DNA of 64,000 nt, taken from contig NZ_BMXJ01000002.1 of NCBI RefSeq assembly GCF_014651695.1, positions 558,001-622,000 of the forward strand. The letters run 5' to 3'. The translations under genes and the position numbers were made by a program. Positions 45,950-57,237 of this stretch are shown in pieces (the first letter of the stretch is position 1; every line of letters begins with the position of its first letter). The notes beneath the pieces were generated by a model. The model did no database searches, was not told the DNA's origin, and worked only from the letters and a program-made list of their open reading frames with translations. The DNA comes from Nocardiopsis terrae. GTDB lineage: Bacteria > Actinomycetota > Actinomycetes > Streptosporangiales > Streptosporangiaceae.

Positions 45950-46945
45950 TCAGGTGCTCGGGGCGTCGAAGTCGCGGCGCAGAGCGTAGGGCTGGATGAG
46001 TCCGAGGCCGTGCGCGTGTCGGGCCCGGACCTTGACCACCTGGAGCCCCTCCTCCTCTTCGAGGCTCTCGGCGAGCGCGTCGTCGATGAGTACGGTGCCC
46101 GGGCGGGCGAAGGAGGTGAGACGGCTGGAACGGTTGACCGTGGTGCCGAAGACGTCACCGTGCAGGGTGAGCACCGGCCCGTAGGCGACACCCACCCGGA
46201 CGTCGGGGACCTCCACGTGCGTCTTGACCCCGGAGGCCAGGCGCAGCGCGATGTCGGCGGCCTGGAGCGGTGAGTCCGCGACGTAGAGGACCTCGTCACC
46301 GAGGGTCTTGACGACCCGGCCGCCGCCGGAGGCGACGATGTCGGCGGCCGTGGCCTCGAAGCCCTCCACGACCCCGGCGAGTTCGACCTCGTCGAGTTCA
46401 CGGCTGAGGGTGGTGAAGGAGACCAGGTCGGCGAAACCAACGATCAGCGGGTAGTAGTTCGGCACGATGTCGTGGCCGTTGGACATCACGGCGAGGGTGC
46501 GCGCGGTGGAGGCCGCGAGCTGACGGCGCCAGATGTGCAGCAGCAGGCGCTCGACGTCCGGCAGGAGCTCCTTGACCTGGTTCATCAGGGGGCTGGCCGC
46601 GGCGCTGTCGTTGCCGTCCTTGAAGATGAGCGTGCTCAGGATGCTGGTCTGCCAGTCGGCCAGTCGGGCCATGGTCTGCCCCATGGCGCGGGCGAACCGG
46701 ACCACGCCCTCCTCGTCGAGGATGCCCTCCTGGAGCAGGGAGTTGGCGATACGCAACGCCTCGACATCGCTCTCGGCGAAGATGATCGAGTCGTCACCCA
46801 GGGTGGGGAAGCCGAGGGCGCGCCAGACGCGCCCGGCCAGTTCGGGATCGGCTCCGGCGAGCTCGACCGCCTGTTCCCTGGTGTAGACCGCTTCACCACC
46901 GAGCAGGACGGACTCGATCGCTTTCGGGTCAGGACGCGACGGCAT
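45950..46945 (-). CDS. Class III adenylate cyclase with N-terminal regulatory domain
   Basis: The 331-residue protein has an N-terminal helical domain (about 1-150; GRVWRALGFPTLGDD and RLADWQTSIL) like those of the mycobacterial Rv1264/Rv2212 cyclases, which senses pH or lipids in those. The catalytic domain has VGFADLVSFTTLS (first metal Asp), VVKTLGDEVLYV (substrate Lys and second metal Asp) and VNRSSRLTSF (Asn/Arg of the transition state). It makes cAMP as a dimer. It lies upstream of a PH-domain protein and birA in the same direction. Confidence 0.9.
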   Translation of the reverse strand: MPSRPDPKAIESVLLGGEAVYTREQAVELAGADPELAGRVWRALGFPTLGDDSIIFAESDVEALRIANSLLQEGILDEEGVVRFARAMGQTMARLADWQTSILSTLIFKDGNDSAAASPLMNQVKELLPDVERLLLHIWRRQLAASTARTLAVMSNGHDIVPNYYPLIVGFADLVSFTTLSRELDEVELAGVVEGFEATAADIVASGGGRVVKTLGDEVLYVADSPLQAADIALRLASGVKTHVEVPDVRVGVAYGPVLTLHGDVFGTTVNRSSRLTSFARPGTVLIDDALAESLEEEEGLQVVKVRARHAHGLGLIQPYALRRDFDAPST

Positions 46946-47087
46946 ACGTTCTCTTTCACGGGACCTTCCCCGCCGCGGCGGGGAGCAATCTCTTTGTCAC
47001 CGGCCGGGGGGCGCGGTGTCGGATCCGTCACCAGCTTACGCCCGCGGACTTCCGGGTCAGGGGGCGCGGGTCACCGGGGACGGTTGG

Positions 47088-47609
47088 TCAGCCCTGCGGA
47101 CCATCCGGGTAGTCCGGCCGCTGGGCCACGTTGACCTGGCGGTAGATCTCCGACTGGAACCACTGGGGTCGGGGCACGCGCTGGAGGACCATGCCCTCCT
47201 GCTCTGATGCCGACTGAATGGACAACGTTCCGTACCGCATGATCCGTTCCCAGAGCGTGATATTGAAGGAAACATCGTTGACCCTGGTCAGTGGCATGTC
47301 ACGGCCCTGCTTGGAAAGCATGCCCTCCCGTATCATCAGCCGCCGGTTGGTGAGGATGTAGACCGTGGTGGCCCACCGCAGCATGGGGACGAGCCAGAAG
47401 GCCAGCGCGGCGACGAGACCGACGCCCACCGCGACGGCCCCGGCGATCGGCCCCCATTCCTCGTTCCAGGGGACGAAGAAGAGGGCGGTGCCCACGAGTG
47501 CGACGATCAGCAGGAGCGCCACGAACTCGCCCACGAGGACGGTCCAGTGCTGGCGTGCGACGTGGACGAGTTCCTCGTCGTCGGAAAGGTAGCGGTCCGC
47601 GATAGCCAT
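47088..47609 (-). CDS. PH-domain (bPH2) membrane protein
   Basis: The 173-residue protein has two membrane helices (about 28-48 and 53-75) followed by a bacterial PH domain with YILTNRRLMIREGMLSKQ and DMPLTRVNDVSFNITLWERIM. The homologue in M. tuberculosis sits directly beside birA and accD5, and the same neighbours are found here. Function unknown; PH-like domains bind lipids or proteins. ATG at 47609 lacks a ribosome site. Confidence 0.85.
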   Translation of the reverse strand: MAIADRYLSDDEELVHVARQHWTVLVGEFVALLLIVALVGTALFFVPWNEEWGPIAGAVAVGVGLVAALAFWLVPMLRWATTVYILTNRRLMIREGMLSKQGRDMPLTRVNDVSFNITLWERIMRYGTLSIQSASEQEGMVLQRVPRPQWFQSEIYRQVNVAQRPDYPDGPQG

Positions 47610-47710
47610 AACGGTGATAATGGCACAGGGCGACCCCGTGCGGGAGAGGCGAGTTCTCCCCTGTGGACGACCTTTCCGGGCTCCGCGGCCCCGGTTCCCG
47701 TTCGGCGGTC

Positions 47711-48553
47711 TCAGTCCCCCGGCCGGACGTGCACGACGTCCCCGGCGCTGAGCGCCTGTTCGCCCCCGGGACCCGCCACCAGCAGCCGGGCCTGGTCGTC
47801 GACACCGGTCGCGGTGCCCTCCAGGAGCCGGTCCCCGGGCAGATGCACGCGGACACCGCGCCCGACCGTGACGCACACGTCCCGGTACTCGGCGGCCAGT
47901 CCGCTGGTCCCGGCGTCCCCCCCGGTCCCGGTCCAGGCCGTGTAGCGCTCCTCGAACCCGGCCAGGACCGCCGCGAGCAGTGCGCCCCGGCCGGTTCCGG
48001 ACGCGCCCTCGGCCCGCAGCGAGGTCGCGGTCCGCACCGGGAGCTCCCCGCGTTCCTGGGCGACGTTGAGCCCCATGCCCACCACCACACCGAGCCGCGC
48101 GGGGTCGGAGAAGTCGGCCTCGGCGAGGATCCCGGCGAGTTTGCCCTCTCCCCCCTCCCCCGGCACGAGGACGTCGTTGGGCCACTTCAGGACGGCCCCG
48201 ACCCCGGCCAGTCGACGGACCGCGGCGACGGCGGCCGCCCCCATCATCGGGGAGAGCCAGCCCAGGGAGTCGGGCGGCACGACGGGCCGCACCAGCACGG
48301 AGAAGGTCAGGGCGACCCTCGGCGGGGTGGTGAACCCGCGCCCGAGCCGCCCCTTTCCGGCGGTCTGGTGTTCGGTGGCCAGCACGGTGCCCTCGGGCGC
48401 CCCCTCCTTGGAGCGGGCGATCAGGTCGGTGTTGGTGGAACCGGCCTCGGGCACCACCTCCACGCTCCGCCAGAGCCCGCCGGGGCGTACCGCCGCGGCC
48501 GTGATCGCGGCCCGGTCCAGAGGGGGGATCTCACTGCTGTGTTCACCGGTCAT
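47711..48553 (-). CDS. birA: Biotin-[acetyl-CoA-carboxylase] ligase
   Basis: The 280-residue ligase uses ATP and biotin to modify the carboxylase lysine (here probably K553 of the alpha subunit at 54243-56012). It shows EAGSTNTDLIARS, the biotinyl-AMP loop TAGKGRLGRGF, LKWPNDVLV, GKLAGILAEADF and GMGLNV. There is no N-terminal DNA-binding domain, so it is a class I ligase without repressor function. ATG at 48553; the longer in-frame leader does not look coding. Confidence 0.94.
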   Translation of the reverse strand: MTGEHSSEIPPLDRAAITAAAVRPGGLWRSVEVVPEAGSTNTDLIARSKEGAPEGTVLATEHQTAGKGRLGRGFTTPPRVALTFSVLVRPVVPPDSLGWLSPMMGAAAVAAVRRLAGVGAVLKWPNDVLVPGEGGEGKLAGILAEADFSDPARLGVVVGMGLNVAQERGELPVRTATSLRAEGASGTGRGALLAAVLAGFEERYTAWTGTGGDAGTSGLAAEYRDVCVTVGRGVRVHLPGDRLLEGTATGVDDQARLLVAGPGGEQALSAGDVVHVRPGD

Positions 48554-48682
48554 GGCCCCATTACAGCAGCGCCGGAACCCTCTGTGGACAACCCTCGGAG
48601 GCGGATGCGCCCCGGTTAAGCTGAATCCAGCACACAGGTGATCGTGCATTGCTACGTTCAGCTACTGGAGGTGTCGCGGCCG

Positions 48683-49291
48683 ATGACCATCGCGGAATCG
48701 GAGACTGCGCTGAGTATGCCGTCTCACTGGGAAGTCCTGTTGCGCGCCTGGGAAGAGCTGGACCTGCCCGAAGGTTGGCGGGCCGAGATCATCGAAGGCG
48801 CGATCAGGATCATGACTCCCCCCAAGGACGAGCACGCCCATATCGTCGCCCTGATCAACAAGTGGTTCATCCGCGAGACCCTGCGTGAGAACAGCCCTCT
48901 CGCGGAGGCGAGTGTGCACCAGAACATCGACCTCCGTGTCCCCTGGCGCAGCAGCCTGTACATCCCCGACCTCGTGGTCCTGCCGGGCTCCATCATGGTG
49001 CGCAGCTCCGAACACTCCGCCGAGGACGCGCTCCTCGTGGTCGAAGTGACCTCCAGGAGCACCGCGAAGAAGGACCGCAAGCCCAAACTGTGGGGCTACG
49101 CGCACGCCGGGATCCCCCTGTACCTGCTGGTGGACCGCTGGGACCCGGAGAGCGGCAGGGGCGAGGTCACCCTCTTCTCCGATCCGGAGAGCGGCCGATA
49201 CACGAGCATCACCAAGGTTCCCTTCGGCAAGGAGATCCACATCCCGGACCCCTTCGACCTGACGCTCGACACCGGCGCGTTCCCCGCCTGA
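48683..49291 (+). CDS. Uma2 family endonuclease (PD-(D/E)XK fold)
   Basis: The 202-residue protein has the DUF820/Uma2 core: RAEIIEGAIRIMTPPKDEHA, IPDLVVLPGS (catalytic Asp) and LLVVEVTSRSTAKKDRKPKLWGYA (Glu-x-Thr and the Lys), then GIPLYLLVDRWD. Uma2 proteins are common in actinobacteria and cyanobacteria and are predicted nucleases of unknown role. ATG at 48683 has GGAGG 10 nt upstream. A second, distinct Uma2 gene lies at 56088-56711. It stands between birA and ppc. Confidence 0.9.
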   Translation: MTIAESETALSMPSHWEVLLRAWEELDLPEGWRAEIIEGAIRIMTPPKDEHAHIVALINKWFIRETLRENSPLAEASVHQNIDLRVPWRSSLYIPDLVVLPGSIMVRSSEHSAEDALLVVEVTSRSTAKKDRKPKLWGYAHAGIPLYLLVDRWDPESGRGEVTLFSDPESGRYTSITKVPFGKEIHIPDPFDLTLDTGAFPA

Positions 49292-49331
49292 ACCGCCCGG
49301 GGAGACACTGCGGGCCCCGCACCTCTCCGGC

Positions 49332-49364
49332 GGTTCCCAGGGGGCGTGGCACCCCCTGGGAACC
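49332..49364. terminator. Bidirectional hairpin between Uma2 gene and ppc
   Basis: Perfect 13-bp arms (49332-49344 and 49352-49364) with a 7-nt loop lie between convergent stops. Confidence 0.85.
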
Positions 49365-49399
49365 CCTGGCGCGGGGCCCGGACCGCGTGGTCGCCGGGG

Positions 49400-52045
49400 T
49401 CAGCCGGTGTTCTGCAGGCCTGCGGCCACACCGTTGACGGACAGCAGGAGCAGGCGCTCCAGGTGCTGGCTGTCCTGCTCGGACAGGGAGTCGGCCTCCT
49501 CGCCGCGCAGCGCCTCCAGGGCGCGGAGCTGCAGGTGGCTCAGCGCGTCCACGTACGGGTTGCGCAGGTCCACGGCGCGGGACAGGACCGCGCGGTTCTC
49601 CAGCAGGCGGCTGTGGCCGGTCACCCGCAGGACGAGTTCGCGGGTCAGGTCGTACTCCCGCAGGACCGTCTCGGTGAGTTCGGGCCGGTTGCCGAGGGCG
49701 AGGTAGCGCTCGGCGATGGTGCGGTCGGCCTTGGCCAGGCTCATCTCCGCGTTGTCCAGCAGGGACGCGAACAGCGGCCACTCCCGGTAGGCGTCCTGGA
49801 GGGCCGACAGGTCGGAGACGGCGGCCAGGCCCGTGCCGAGGCCGTACCAACCGGGCAGGTTGACCCTGGTCTGCGTCCACGCGAAGACCCACGGGATCGC
49901 CCGCAGGTCGCCGAGCCCCCTGGCCGCGCCCCTGCGGGCGGGACGGGAGCCCAGTCGGAGCTCGCCGAGCTCCTCCAGCGGACTGACCTGGGAGAACCAC
50001 ACCGCGAACTCCTCGGTCCCGATGAGGTCGAGGTAGGCCTTCTGCGCGGCGGCGGCGATGGTGTCGGCGTGGGGCCGGTAGAGCTCGGCGGCTGCGCGCT
50101 CGCGCTCCTGGACGGCGTCGGTGGAGGCCATCAGGACGGCGTGGCCGACCTGTTCGATGTGGCGGCGGGCGATGGCCTCCTGGCCGTAGCGGGCGAAGAT
50201 GACCTCGCCCTGCTCGGTGACCTTGAACCGTCCGCCGACCGAGCCCGGCGCCTGCGCCAGCAGGGCCCGGCTGGCCGGGCCGCCGCCGCGGCCGAGGGAG
50301 CCGCCCCGGCCGTGGAAGAGGGTGAGGCGTACGTCGTTCTCGCTGGCCCACGCGGACAGGCGGGCCTGGGCGTCGTACAGGCGCAGGGTGGCGCTGACCG
50401 GCCCCACGTCCTTGGCGGAGTCGCTGTAGCCGAGCATGACCTCCACGCGGCGGTCGTTGTCGGCCAGGCGCTGGCGGACCTGCGGGAGTTCGAGCATCCC
50501 GGCCAGCACCCCGGGCGAGGCCTCCAGGTCGGCCCCGGTCTCGAAGAGCGGGATGACGTCCAGGACCGGCACGCGCTTGGGCGGCAGCGCGTAGGTGGCC
50601 AGCTTGTAGACGGCCTCGATGTCCTCGGCCGAGCGGGTGAAGCTGACGATGTAGCGGCGGCAGGCCTCCACGCCGAAGCGCTCCTGGATCCAGGAGACGG
50701 TCCGGATGGTGTCGAGGACCTCCTCGGTGCGCTCCGAGCGGGGGCCGCCGGACTCCAGTTCGGCGAGCGCGGCCGCGTGGACCTCGCTGTGCTGGCGGAT
50801 CTCCAGTTCGGCCAGGTGGAACCCGAAGGTCTCGGCCTGCCAGACCAGGTGCTGGAGTTCGCCGTAGGCCTGGCGGTTCGCCCCGGCCGCGGCCAGTGAC
50901 TCCTGGACCAGGCGCAGGTCGGCGAGGAAGTCCTCGGCGCCCGGGTAGGCGAGGTCGGCGTCGCGTTCGCGGGTGGCGTGCAGGCGCGCGGCGGCCAGCA
51001 GCAGGAACTGGCGGTACGGCTCGTTGGGCGAGCGCTGGGTGATCTCGCCCATCAGGGCCGGGTGCGCGGCCTTGGCCTCGGAGATGGCCTCCAGCAGCGC
51101 GGGGCTGGCCGGGGTGAGGTTGGAGTAGGCGGTGAGGTTGCGGGCGACCCGGCTGCACGCGGTTTCCAGGCCGCGCAGAATGTGCTCGGACTGGATGGTC
51201 ACCGCCTCGCGGGTCACGTCGTGGGTGACGAAGGGGTTGCCGTCCCGGTCACCGCCGATCCAGCTGCCGTAGCGGACGAAGGGTGTGGCGCGGGGCGCCC
51301 GCGTTCCGGTCCCCTCCGGGTCGATGGCGGTGTCGAGGGCCCGGTAGACCTGCGGGATGGTCGCGAAGATCGTCTCGTCGAAGGCGGCCAGGGCGGTGCG
51401 CACCTCGTCGAGCGGGTTGAGCTTGGTGTAGCGCAGCTGGGAGGTGCGCCAGAGCAGGTCGACCTCCTCCAGCAGGCGGCGGTGCGCTTCGGCCGCGGTG
51501 CTGCTGCCCTCGTGGGAGGCGTGCCAGGCGTCCAGCTGGGCGCTGATCCGCAGGATGGAGGTGGAGACGGCGCGGCGCCGGGCCTCGGTGGGGTGGGCGG
51601 TGAGCACCGGGTGGAACTCCATGCCCTCGACGAGTTCGGCCAGGCGCTCCTCGCCGCCATCGGTCTCGCGGACGGCGCGTACGGCCGCCGCCAGGGACTC
51701 GCGGGGCGGGTTCGCGGCGTCGTCGCGTTCGCGCAGGGCGCGCATGCGCTGGTGTTCCTCGGCCAGGTTGGCCAGGTGGAAGTAGACCGTGAAGGCGCGG
51801 GCCACCTGCTTGGCGCGTTCCAGCGGCCAGGCGCCGACGAGCTCGGTGATCTCCTCGGTGGTGACGGCGCCGTCCCGGGCCCCGATCACCGCGTGCCGGA
51901 GTTTCTCGACATCGGCGAGCAGATCCTCACCGCCGCTTTCGGCGAGGACCGTTCCAAGCATCTCGCCGAGCAGCTTGACGTCATTTCTGAGCTGTTCGGG
52001 GACTTCCTGCCGGGCACTGTCGCGTTCTGCACTTACCGCTGTCAT
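49400..52045 (-). CDS. ppc: Phosphoenolpyruvate carboxylase
   Basis: The 881-residue enzyme carboxylates PEP to oxaloacetate, replenishing the TCA cycle. Signatures: VLTAHPTEARRR (catalytic His), GGDRDGNPFVT, VMLGYSDSAKDVGP and FHGRGGSLGRGGGP (substrate-binding loop). The QNTG C-terminus is the invariant PEPC end. ATG at 52045. It is divergent from pccB, with a 263-bp shared upstream region including an AT-richer TTAACAATTG stretch near 52119. Confidence 0.97.
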   Translation of the reverse strand: MTAVSAERDSARQEVPEQLRNDVKLLGEMLGTVLAESGGEDLLADVEKLRHAVIGARDGAVTTEEITELVGAWPLERAKQVARAFTVYFHLANLAEEHQRMRALRERDDAANPPRESLAAAVRAVRETDGGEERLAELVEGMEFHPVLTAHPTEARRRAVSTSILRISAQLDAWHASHEGSSTAAEAHRRLLEEVDLLWRTSQLRYTKLNPLDEVRTALAAFDETIFATIPQVYRALDTAIDPEGTGTRAPRATPFVRYGSWIGGDRDGNPFVTHDVTREAVTIQSEHILRGLETACSRVARNLTAYSNLTPASPALLEAISEAKAAHPALMGEITQRSPNEPYRQFLLLAAARLHATRERDADLAYPGAEDFLADLRLVQESLAAAGANRQAYGELQHLVWQAETFGFHLAELEIRQHSEVHAAALAELESGGPRSERTEEVLDTIRTVSWIQERFGVEACRRYIVSFTRSAEDIEAVYKLATYALPPKRVPVLDVIPLFETGADLEASPGVLAGMLELPQVRQRLADNDRRVEVMLGYSDSAKDVGPVSATLRLYDAQARLSAWASENDVRLTLFHGRGGSLGRGGGPASRALLAQAPGSVGGRFKVTEQGEVIFARYGQEAIARRHIEQVGHAVLMASTDAVQERERAAAELYRPHADTIAAAAQKAYLDLIGTEEFAVWFSQVSPLEELGELRLGSRPARRGAARGLGDLRAIPWVFAWTQTRVNLPGWYGLGTGLAAVSDLSALQDAYREWPLFASLLDNAEMSLAKADRTIAERYLALGNRPELTETVLREYDLTRELVLRVTGHSRLLENRAVLSRAVDLRNPYVDALSHLQLRALEALRGEEADSLSEQDSQHLERLLLLSVNGVAAGLQNTG

Positions 52046-52308
52046 AGGGCCGACCTTACCGAGATCACCCCTGGCGGCACGCGTGCGGGGGGTGGATTTC
52101 TACGGTTTTGCCCTGGCGTTAACAATTGTGGCCGGGCAGGTCGAATTCACATTGGCTCACGCTTTCCGGCGGTTTCCGCGCACCTTTTACACTCCGACCC
52201 GCCCCGGGGGCGCCGCCTCGACAGTCGGACACGCCGAGCCGAACCTACTGACGAGTAACCCGGGCCGCGTGCAGGTCGCCCGGCCCCCCGAAGCTAACCT
52301 GGGCAGTT

Positions 52309-53915
<1,607 letters not shown>

Positions 53916-53919
<4 letters not shown>

Positions 53920-54155
53920 GCGCGCCCGACCTGCCCCCACACCGGCCACCGCACCTGACCGTGGTCCGCGGCGAGCCCTCCGAGGAGGAGATCGCGGTGC
54001 TCACCGCCGTCCTCGGCGCCCGCGCGGCGGCCGCCCGCGCCGCCGCCGAGGAGCCCGAGCCGGAACGGCCCGTCTCCGGCTGGCGGGACCGCTCGCGCGG
54101 TATGCGCGCCCCCCTGCGCCCGGGCCCCGGTGCCTGGCGCCTGAGCACGAGGTGA
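53916..54155 (+). CDS. accE: Acyl-CoA carboxylase epsilon subunit
   Basis: The 79-residue basic protein is encoded from a GTG overlapping the pccB stop (GTGA). It has the AccE signature [20 protein letters not shown] near the start and a basic [11 protein letters not shown] segment. Epsilon subunits raise activity and stabilise the actinobacterial carboxylase complex. Position between beta and alpha genes is as in M. tuberculosis accD5-accE5. Confidence 0.9.
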
Positions 54156-54242
54156 CCCCTGCCGTGCTCCCCGTTTTCCCAGACCCTTCGTCGAGCGGTC
54201 GGCGCGTGACCCGCTCCACGCTCCAGCTGGAGGATTTCCACC

Positions 54243-56012
54243 GTGCGTAAAGTTCTGATCGCCAACCGCGGCGAGATCGCCGTGCGTATCGCCCGGGCCT
54301 GCCGCGACGCCGGGCTCGCCAGCGTCGCCGTCTACGCCGAGCCCGACCTGGACGCCCTGCACGTCAAGGTCGCCGACCAGGCCCACAGCCTGGGCGGTTC
54401 CACCCCGGCCGACTCCTACCTGGACATCGCCAAGCTCCTGGCCGTGGCCGCCGACTCCGGCGCGGACGCCGTCCACCCCGGTTACGGCTTCCTGGCGGAG
54501 AACGCCGACTTCGCCCGGGCCGTCATCGACGCCGGGCTGACCTGGATCGGTCCGCCCCCGGCCGCGATCACCGCGCTGGGCGACAAGGTCCAGGCCCGCC
54601 ACATCGCCCAGAAGGTCGGCGCCCCGCTGGTGGCGGGCACCCCCGACCCGGTCGAGTCGGCCGAGGAGGTCGTGGCCTTCGCCGAAGAGCACGGGCTGCC
54701 GATCGCGATCAAGGCGGCCTTCGGCGGCGGCGGCCGCGGCCTCAAGGTGGCCCACACCCTGGCCGAGGTGCCCGACGCCTACGAGTCCGCGGTACGCGAG
54801 GCCGTGACCGCGTTCGGGCGGGGCGAGTGCTTCGTCGAGCGCTACCTGGACAGGCCCCGGCACGTGGAGACGCAGTGCCTGGCCGACACCCACGGCAACG
54901 TCGTGGTGGTCTCCACCCGGGACTGCTCCCTGCAGCGCCGCCACCAGAAGCTGGTGGAGGAGGCCCCCGCCCCGTTCCTGAGCACCGACCAGACGGAGCG
55001 GCTGTACGCCTCCTCCAAGGCGATCCTGGCCGAGGCCGGGTACGTGGGCGCGGGCACCTGTGAGTTCCTGGTCGGTGTGGACGGCACCATCTCCTTCCTG
55101 GAGGTCAACACCCGCCTGCAGGTCGAGCACCCGGTGAGCGAGGAGGTCACCGGGATCGACCTGGTCCGGGAGATGTTCCGGATCGCCGACGGCGAGGAGC
55201 TGGGCTACACCGACCCCGAGATCCGCGGGCACTCCTTCGAGTTCCGGATCAACGCCGAGGACGCGGGGCGCAACTTCATGCCCGCCCCCGGCACCATCAC
55301 CGACTTCAACCTGCCCGGCGGCCCCGGTGTGCGGGTGGACACCGGCTGCGAGGCGGGTTTCACCGTCCCGCAGGCCTTCGACTCCATGGTCGCCAAGCTG
55401 ATCGTGACCGGCCGCACCCGCACCGAGGCACTGGCGCGCTCGCGGCGGGCCCTGGCCGAGTTCACCGTGGGCGGCATGCCCACGGTGATCCCCTTCCACC
55501 AGACCGTGGTGGAGGACCCGGCGTTCGCGCCGGCCGAGGCGGATCAGGCGTTCGGGGTGTACACGCGGTGGATCGAGACCGAGTTCGACAACCGGATCGA
55601 GCCCTGGGCGGGTGAGCCCGGCACCGCCGAGGAGGCCGAGCGCGAGCGGGTGACCGTGGAGGTCGGCGGCAGGCGCGTGGAGGTCGTGCTGCCCGCCTCC
55701 CTGGGCGCGGCCGCGGCCCCCGCCACCGGCGGCGGTGGCGGTGGGCGCAAGAAGCGTGCCGCCCGTAGGAGCGGGGGCGCCGCGGCGGCCAGTGGTGACT
55801 CACTGGTCTCACCGATGCAGGGCACCGTGGTCAAGCTGGTGGCCGAAGAAGGCCAGCAGGTCGCCGAGGGCGAGACCGTGGTCGTCATCGAGGCGATGAA
55901 GATGGAGCAGCCGCTGAGCGCGCACCGGGCGGGCGTGGTGACCGGGTTGAAGGTCACCGCGGGCGAGACCGTCGGCAACGGCGCAGTGGTCTGCGAGATC
56001 AAGGACGCCTGA
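54243..56012 (+). CDS. Acyl-CoA carboxylase alpha subunit (biotin carboxylase and BCCP)
   Basis: The 589-residue AccA3-like protein has a biotin-carboxylase domain (about 1-445): [71 protein letters not shown] linker with KKRAARRS precedes a C-terminal biotinyl domain with EAMKMEQ, biotin on K553. GTG at 54243 has GGAGG upstream. It forms an operon with pccB and accE after an 87-bp gap. BirA (47711-48553) should modify it. Confidence 0.96.
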   Translation: MRKVLIANRGEIAVRIARACRDAGLASVAVYAEPDLDALHVKVADQAHSLGGSTPADSYLDIAKLLAVAADSGADAVHPGYGFLAENADFARAVIDAGLTWIGPPPAAITALGDKVQARHIAQKVGAPLVAGTPDPVESAEEVVAFAEEHGLPIAIKAAFGGGGRGLKVAHTLAEVPDAYESAVREAVTAFGRGECFVERYLDRPRHVETQCLADTHGNVVVVSTRDCSLQRRHQKLVEEAPAPFLSTDQTERLYASSKAILAEAGYVGAGTCEFLVGVDGTISFLEVNTRLQVEHPVSEEVTGIDLVREMFRIADGEELGYTDPEIRGHSFEFRINAEDAGRNFMPAPGTITDFNLPGGPGVRVDTGCEAGFTVPQAFDSMVAKLIVTGRTRTEALARSRRALAEFTVGGMPTVIPFHQTVVEDPAFAPAEADQAFGVYTRWIETEFDNRIEPWAGEPGTAEEAERERVTVEVGGRRVEVVLPASLGAAAAPATGGGGGGRKKRAARRSGGAAAASGDSLVSPMQGTVVKLVAEEGQQVAEGETVVVIEAMKMEQPLSAHRAGVVTGLKVTAGETVGNGAVVCEIKDA

Positions 56013-56032
56013 CGACCGGTCCGGAACACACG

Positions 56033-56066
56033 GGAGGGGAGGCGCCGTGGCCGGTGCCTCCCCTCC
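56033..56066 (+). terminator. Hairpin after the carboxylase operon
   Basis: GGAGGGGAGGC (56033-56043) pairs with GCCTCCCCTCC (56056-56066), with further inner pairing. It lies 21 bp past the alpha-subunit stop. Confidence 0.8.
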
Positions 56067-56087
56067 TCGGGTACCGCCCTCCGGTTT

Positions 56088-56711
56088 TCACCCGTGGTCG
56101 GGCCAGGGCCATTGGGTCAAGTCGATATCGAAGTTGCAGGGACCACCGACCTTCAACCGGTCCCGGTACGATCCGACGAGTGCGTACTGGTTGGTCAACG
56201 GGTCGAGTTCGTACACGTGCACCGTGGCCCCCCTCCTCTCCTCCTGTTCCACCAACCAGAAGTGCGCAATGCCCGCCTCTGCGTACAACCGTGGTTTCCG
56301 CACACGATCCCTGATCTCGGACTCAGGTGAGACGACCTCGACCACCAGACTCACGTCCTCCGCAGCGAACCACGTGTCATCCGGGTTCCGCAGCGCTGAC
56401 GAACGGACCAGCATGAGATCGGGCTCCGGACGCTGACGCTTGCCTAGCACGGCCGTCATCTCACGGCAGACGATGAAATCCGCAGGGGCCTGCGCGTCCA
56501 TCTGACGGTTCAGCAGCGTGACGGCGAACATGTGGAAGAACTTCTGGGGGCTCACGAACACCAGGTTCCCGTCGATGAGTTCGGTATGGCGCGGAAGATT
56601 CGGAATCCGGTCGAGATCTTCGGCGGTGAACCCGTCCTGTGGCGGCATCGGCAGCAGCATCATGCCGTCGAGCTCAGGGTCCGGGCATGCGGCCACAGCG
56701 GGAGGGGACAT
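56088..56711 (-). CDS. Uma2 family endonuclease (second copy)
   Basis: The 207-residue protein has the Uma2 core: PNLPRHTELIDGNLVFVSP, RPEPDLMLVRSSA (catalytic Asp), VSLVVEVVSPESEIRDRVRKPRLYA (Glu and Lys) and GIAHFWLVEQEE. It is only distantly like the copy at 48683-49291, so the two are not a recent duplication. ATG at 56711 has GGAAG at good spacing; a GTG at 56759 would add 16 residues. Predicted nuclease of unknown role. Confidence 0.88.
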   Translation of the reverse strand: MSPPAVAACPDPELDGMMLLPMPPQDGFTAEDLDRIPNLPRHTELIDGNLVFVSPQKFFHMFAVTLLNRQMDAQAPADFIVCREMTAVLGKRQRPEPDLMLVRSSALRNPDDTWFAAEDVSLVVEVVSPESEIRDRVRKPRLYAEAGIAHFWLVEQEERRGATVHVYELDPLTNQYALVGSYRDRLKVGGPCNFDIDLTQWPWPDHG

Positions 56712-56978
56712 GGCGTCGTCTTCCGTCGTCGGATCGTTCTCATCGCCCAAAGCAGCCACTCACGTCACCCCGTAACGGTGTTTTCGGGAAATCATCCCAC
56801 CCCGGTCCCCTCCATGGATGGTTCCCACCCGTGCGCCCCGGACACCGGACCCGTGGACGCCGCGGCGGGGTGATCCTCGTCGCCCCCGAAGGCGGGAAGA
56901 GCCTGCGCAGCGGGCGTTCCGACCAGAGACTCCGCCCGAAGTATCCCCTTGCGTATGGAAAAGGTAAGGAAACAGGGT
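56712..56978. other. Intergenic region upstream of the leader peptide
   Basis: I see no convincing gene here. AT content rises at 56940-56990 (GTATGGAAAAGGTAAGGAAAC-like purine run), just before the leader-peptide promoter. Confidence 0.5.
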
Positions 56979-57237
56979 TATTGTTCTCGACTGTGACGAA
57001 CATCTGGGGACTGACGCGAAGGTGGCACATCGACCTGTGCCGCTTCGACAGCCACGCGTGTAGCTAGGTCCACGCGCGCCCGCGCCTTCTGCCGGGCAGC
57101 GCGCCGCTCACCCTTCCCAGGTCACCCCTACCGGTGATGCCCGCCCATATCCCCTGTGCCGGGATCCCGCGGCCCGCCGCGCCGACCCGTGACGTCGCAC
57201 GCGTGCGCCCGGCCACCCATCTCTGGAGTTCTCTTCC
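56979..57237 (+). promoter_or_regulatory. Leaderless leader-peptide attenuator region of the symporter gene
   Basis: -10 TATTGT (56979-56984) ends 8 nt before the leader GTG at 56993. The leader stops at 57067, and 170 nt separate it from the symporter start. This spacer includes GC-rich inverted segments around 57160-57180 (CCGGGATCCCG palindrome) and GGAG before the GTG at 57238. Cysteine codons sit at positions 16 and 23 of the 24-codon leader. The arrangement suggests translation-coupled attenuation by cysteine supply, as known for polycysteine leaderless ORFs in mycobacteria (established knowledge); the link here is inferred. Confidence 0.55.
56993..57067 (+). CDS. 24-residue leader peptide with conserved RR-HIDL-CR...C motif
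   Basis: From GTG the frame reads MTNIWGLTRRWHIDLCRFDS then HACS and stops with TAG. This matches the conserved pattern L-x-R-R-x-H-I-D-L-x-R-x-x-S-x-x-C of the short peptides annotated as putative leader peptides before sulfur and cysteine genes in Streptomyces and relatives. No ribosome site precedes it, in keeping with a leaderless start. It precedes a cation symporter. It is too short to be a functional protein. Confidence 0.7.
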   Translation: MTNIWGLTRRWHIDLCRFDSHACS

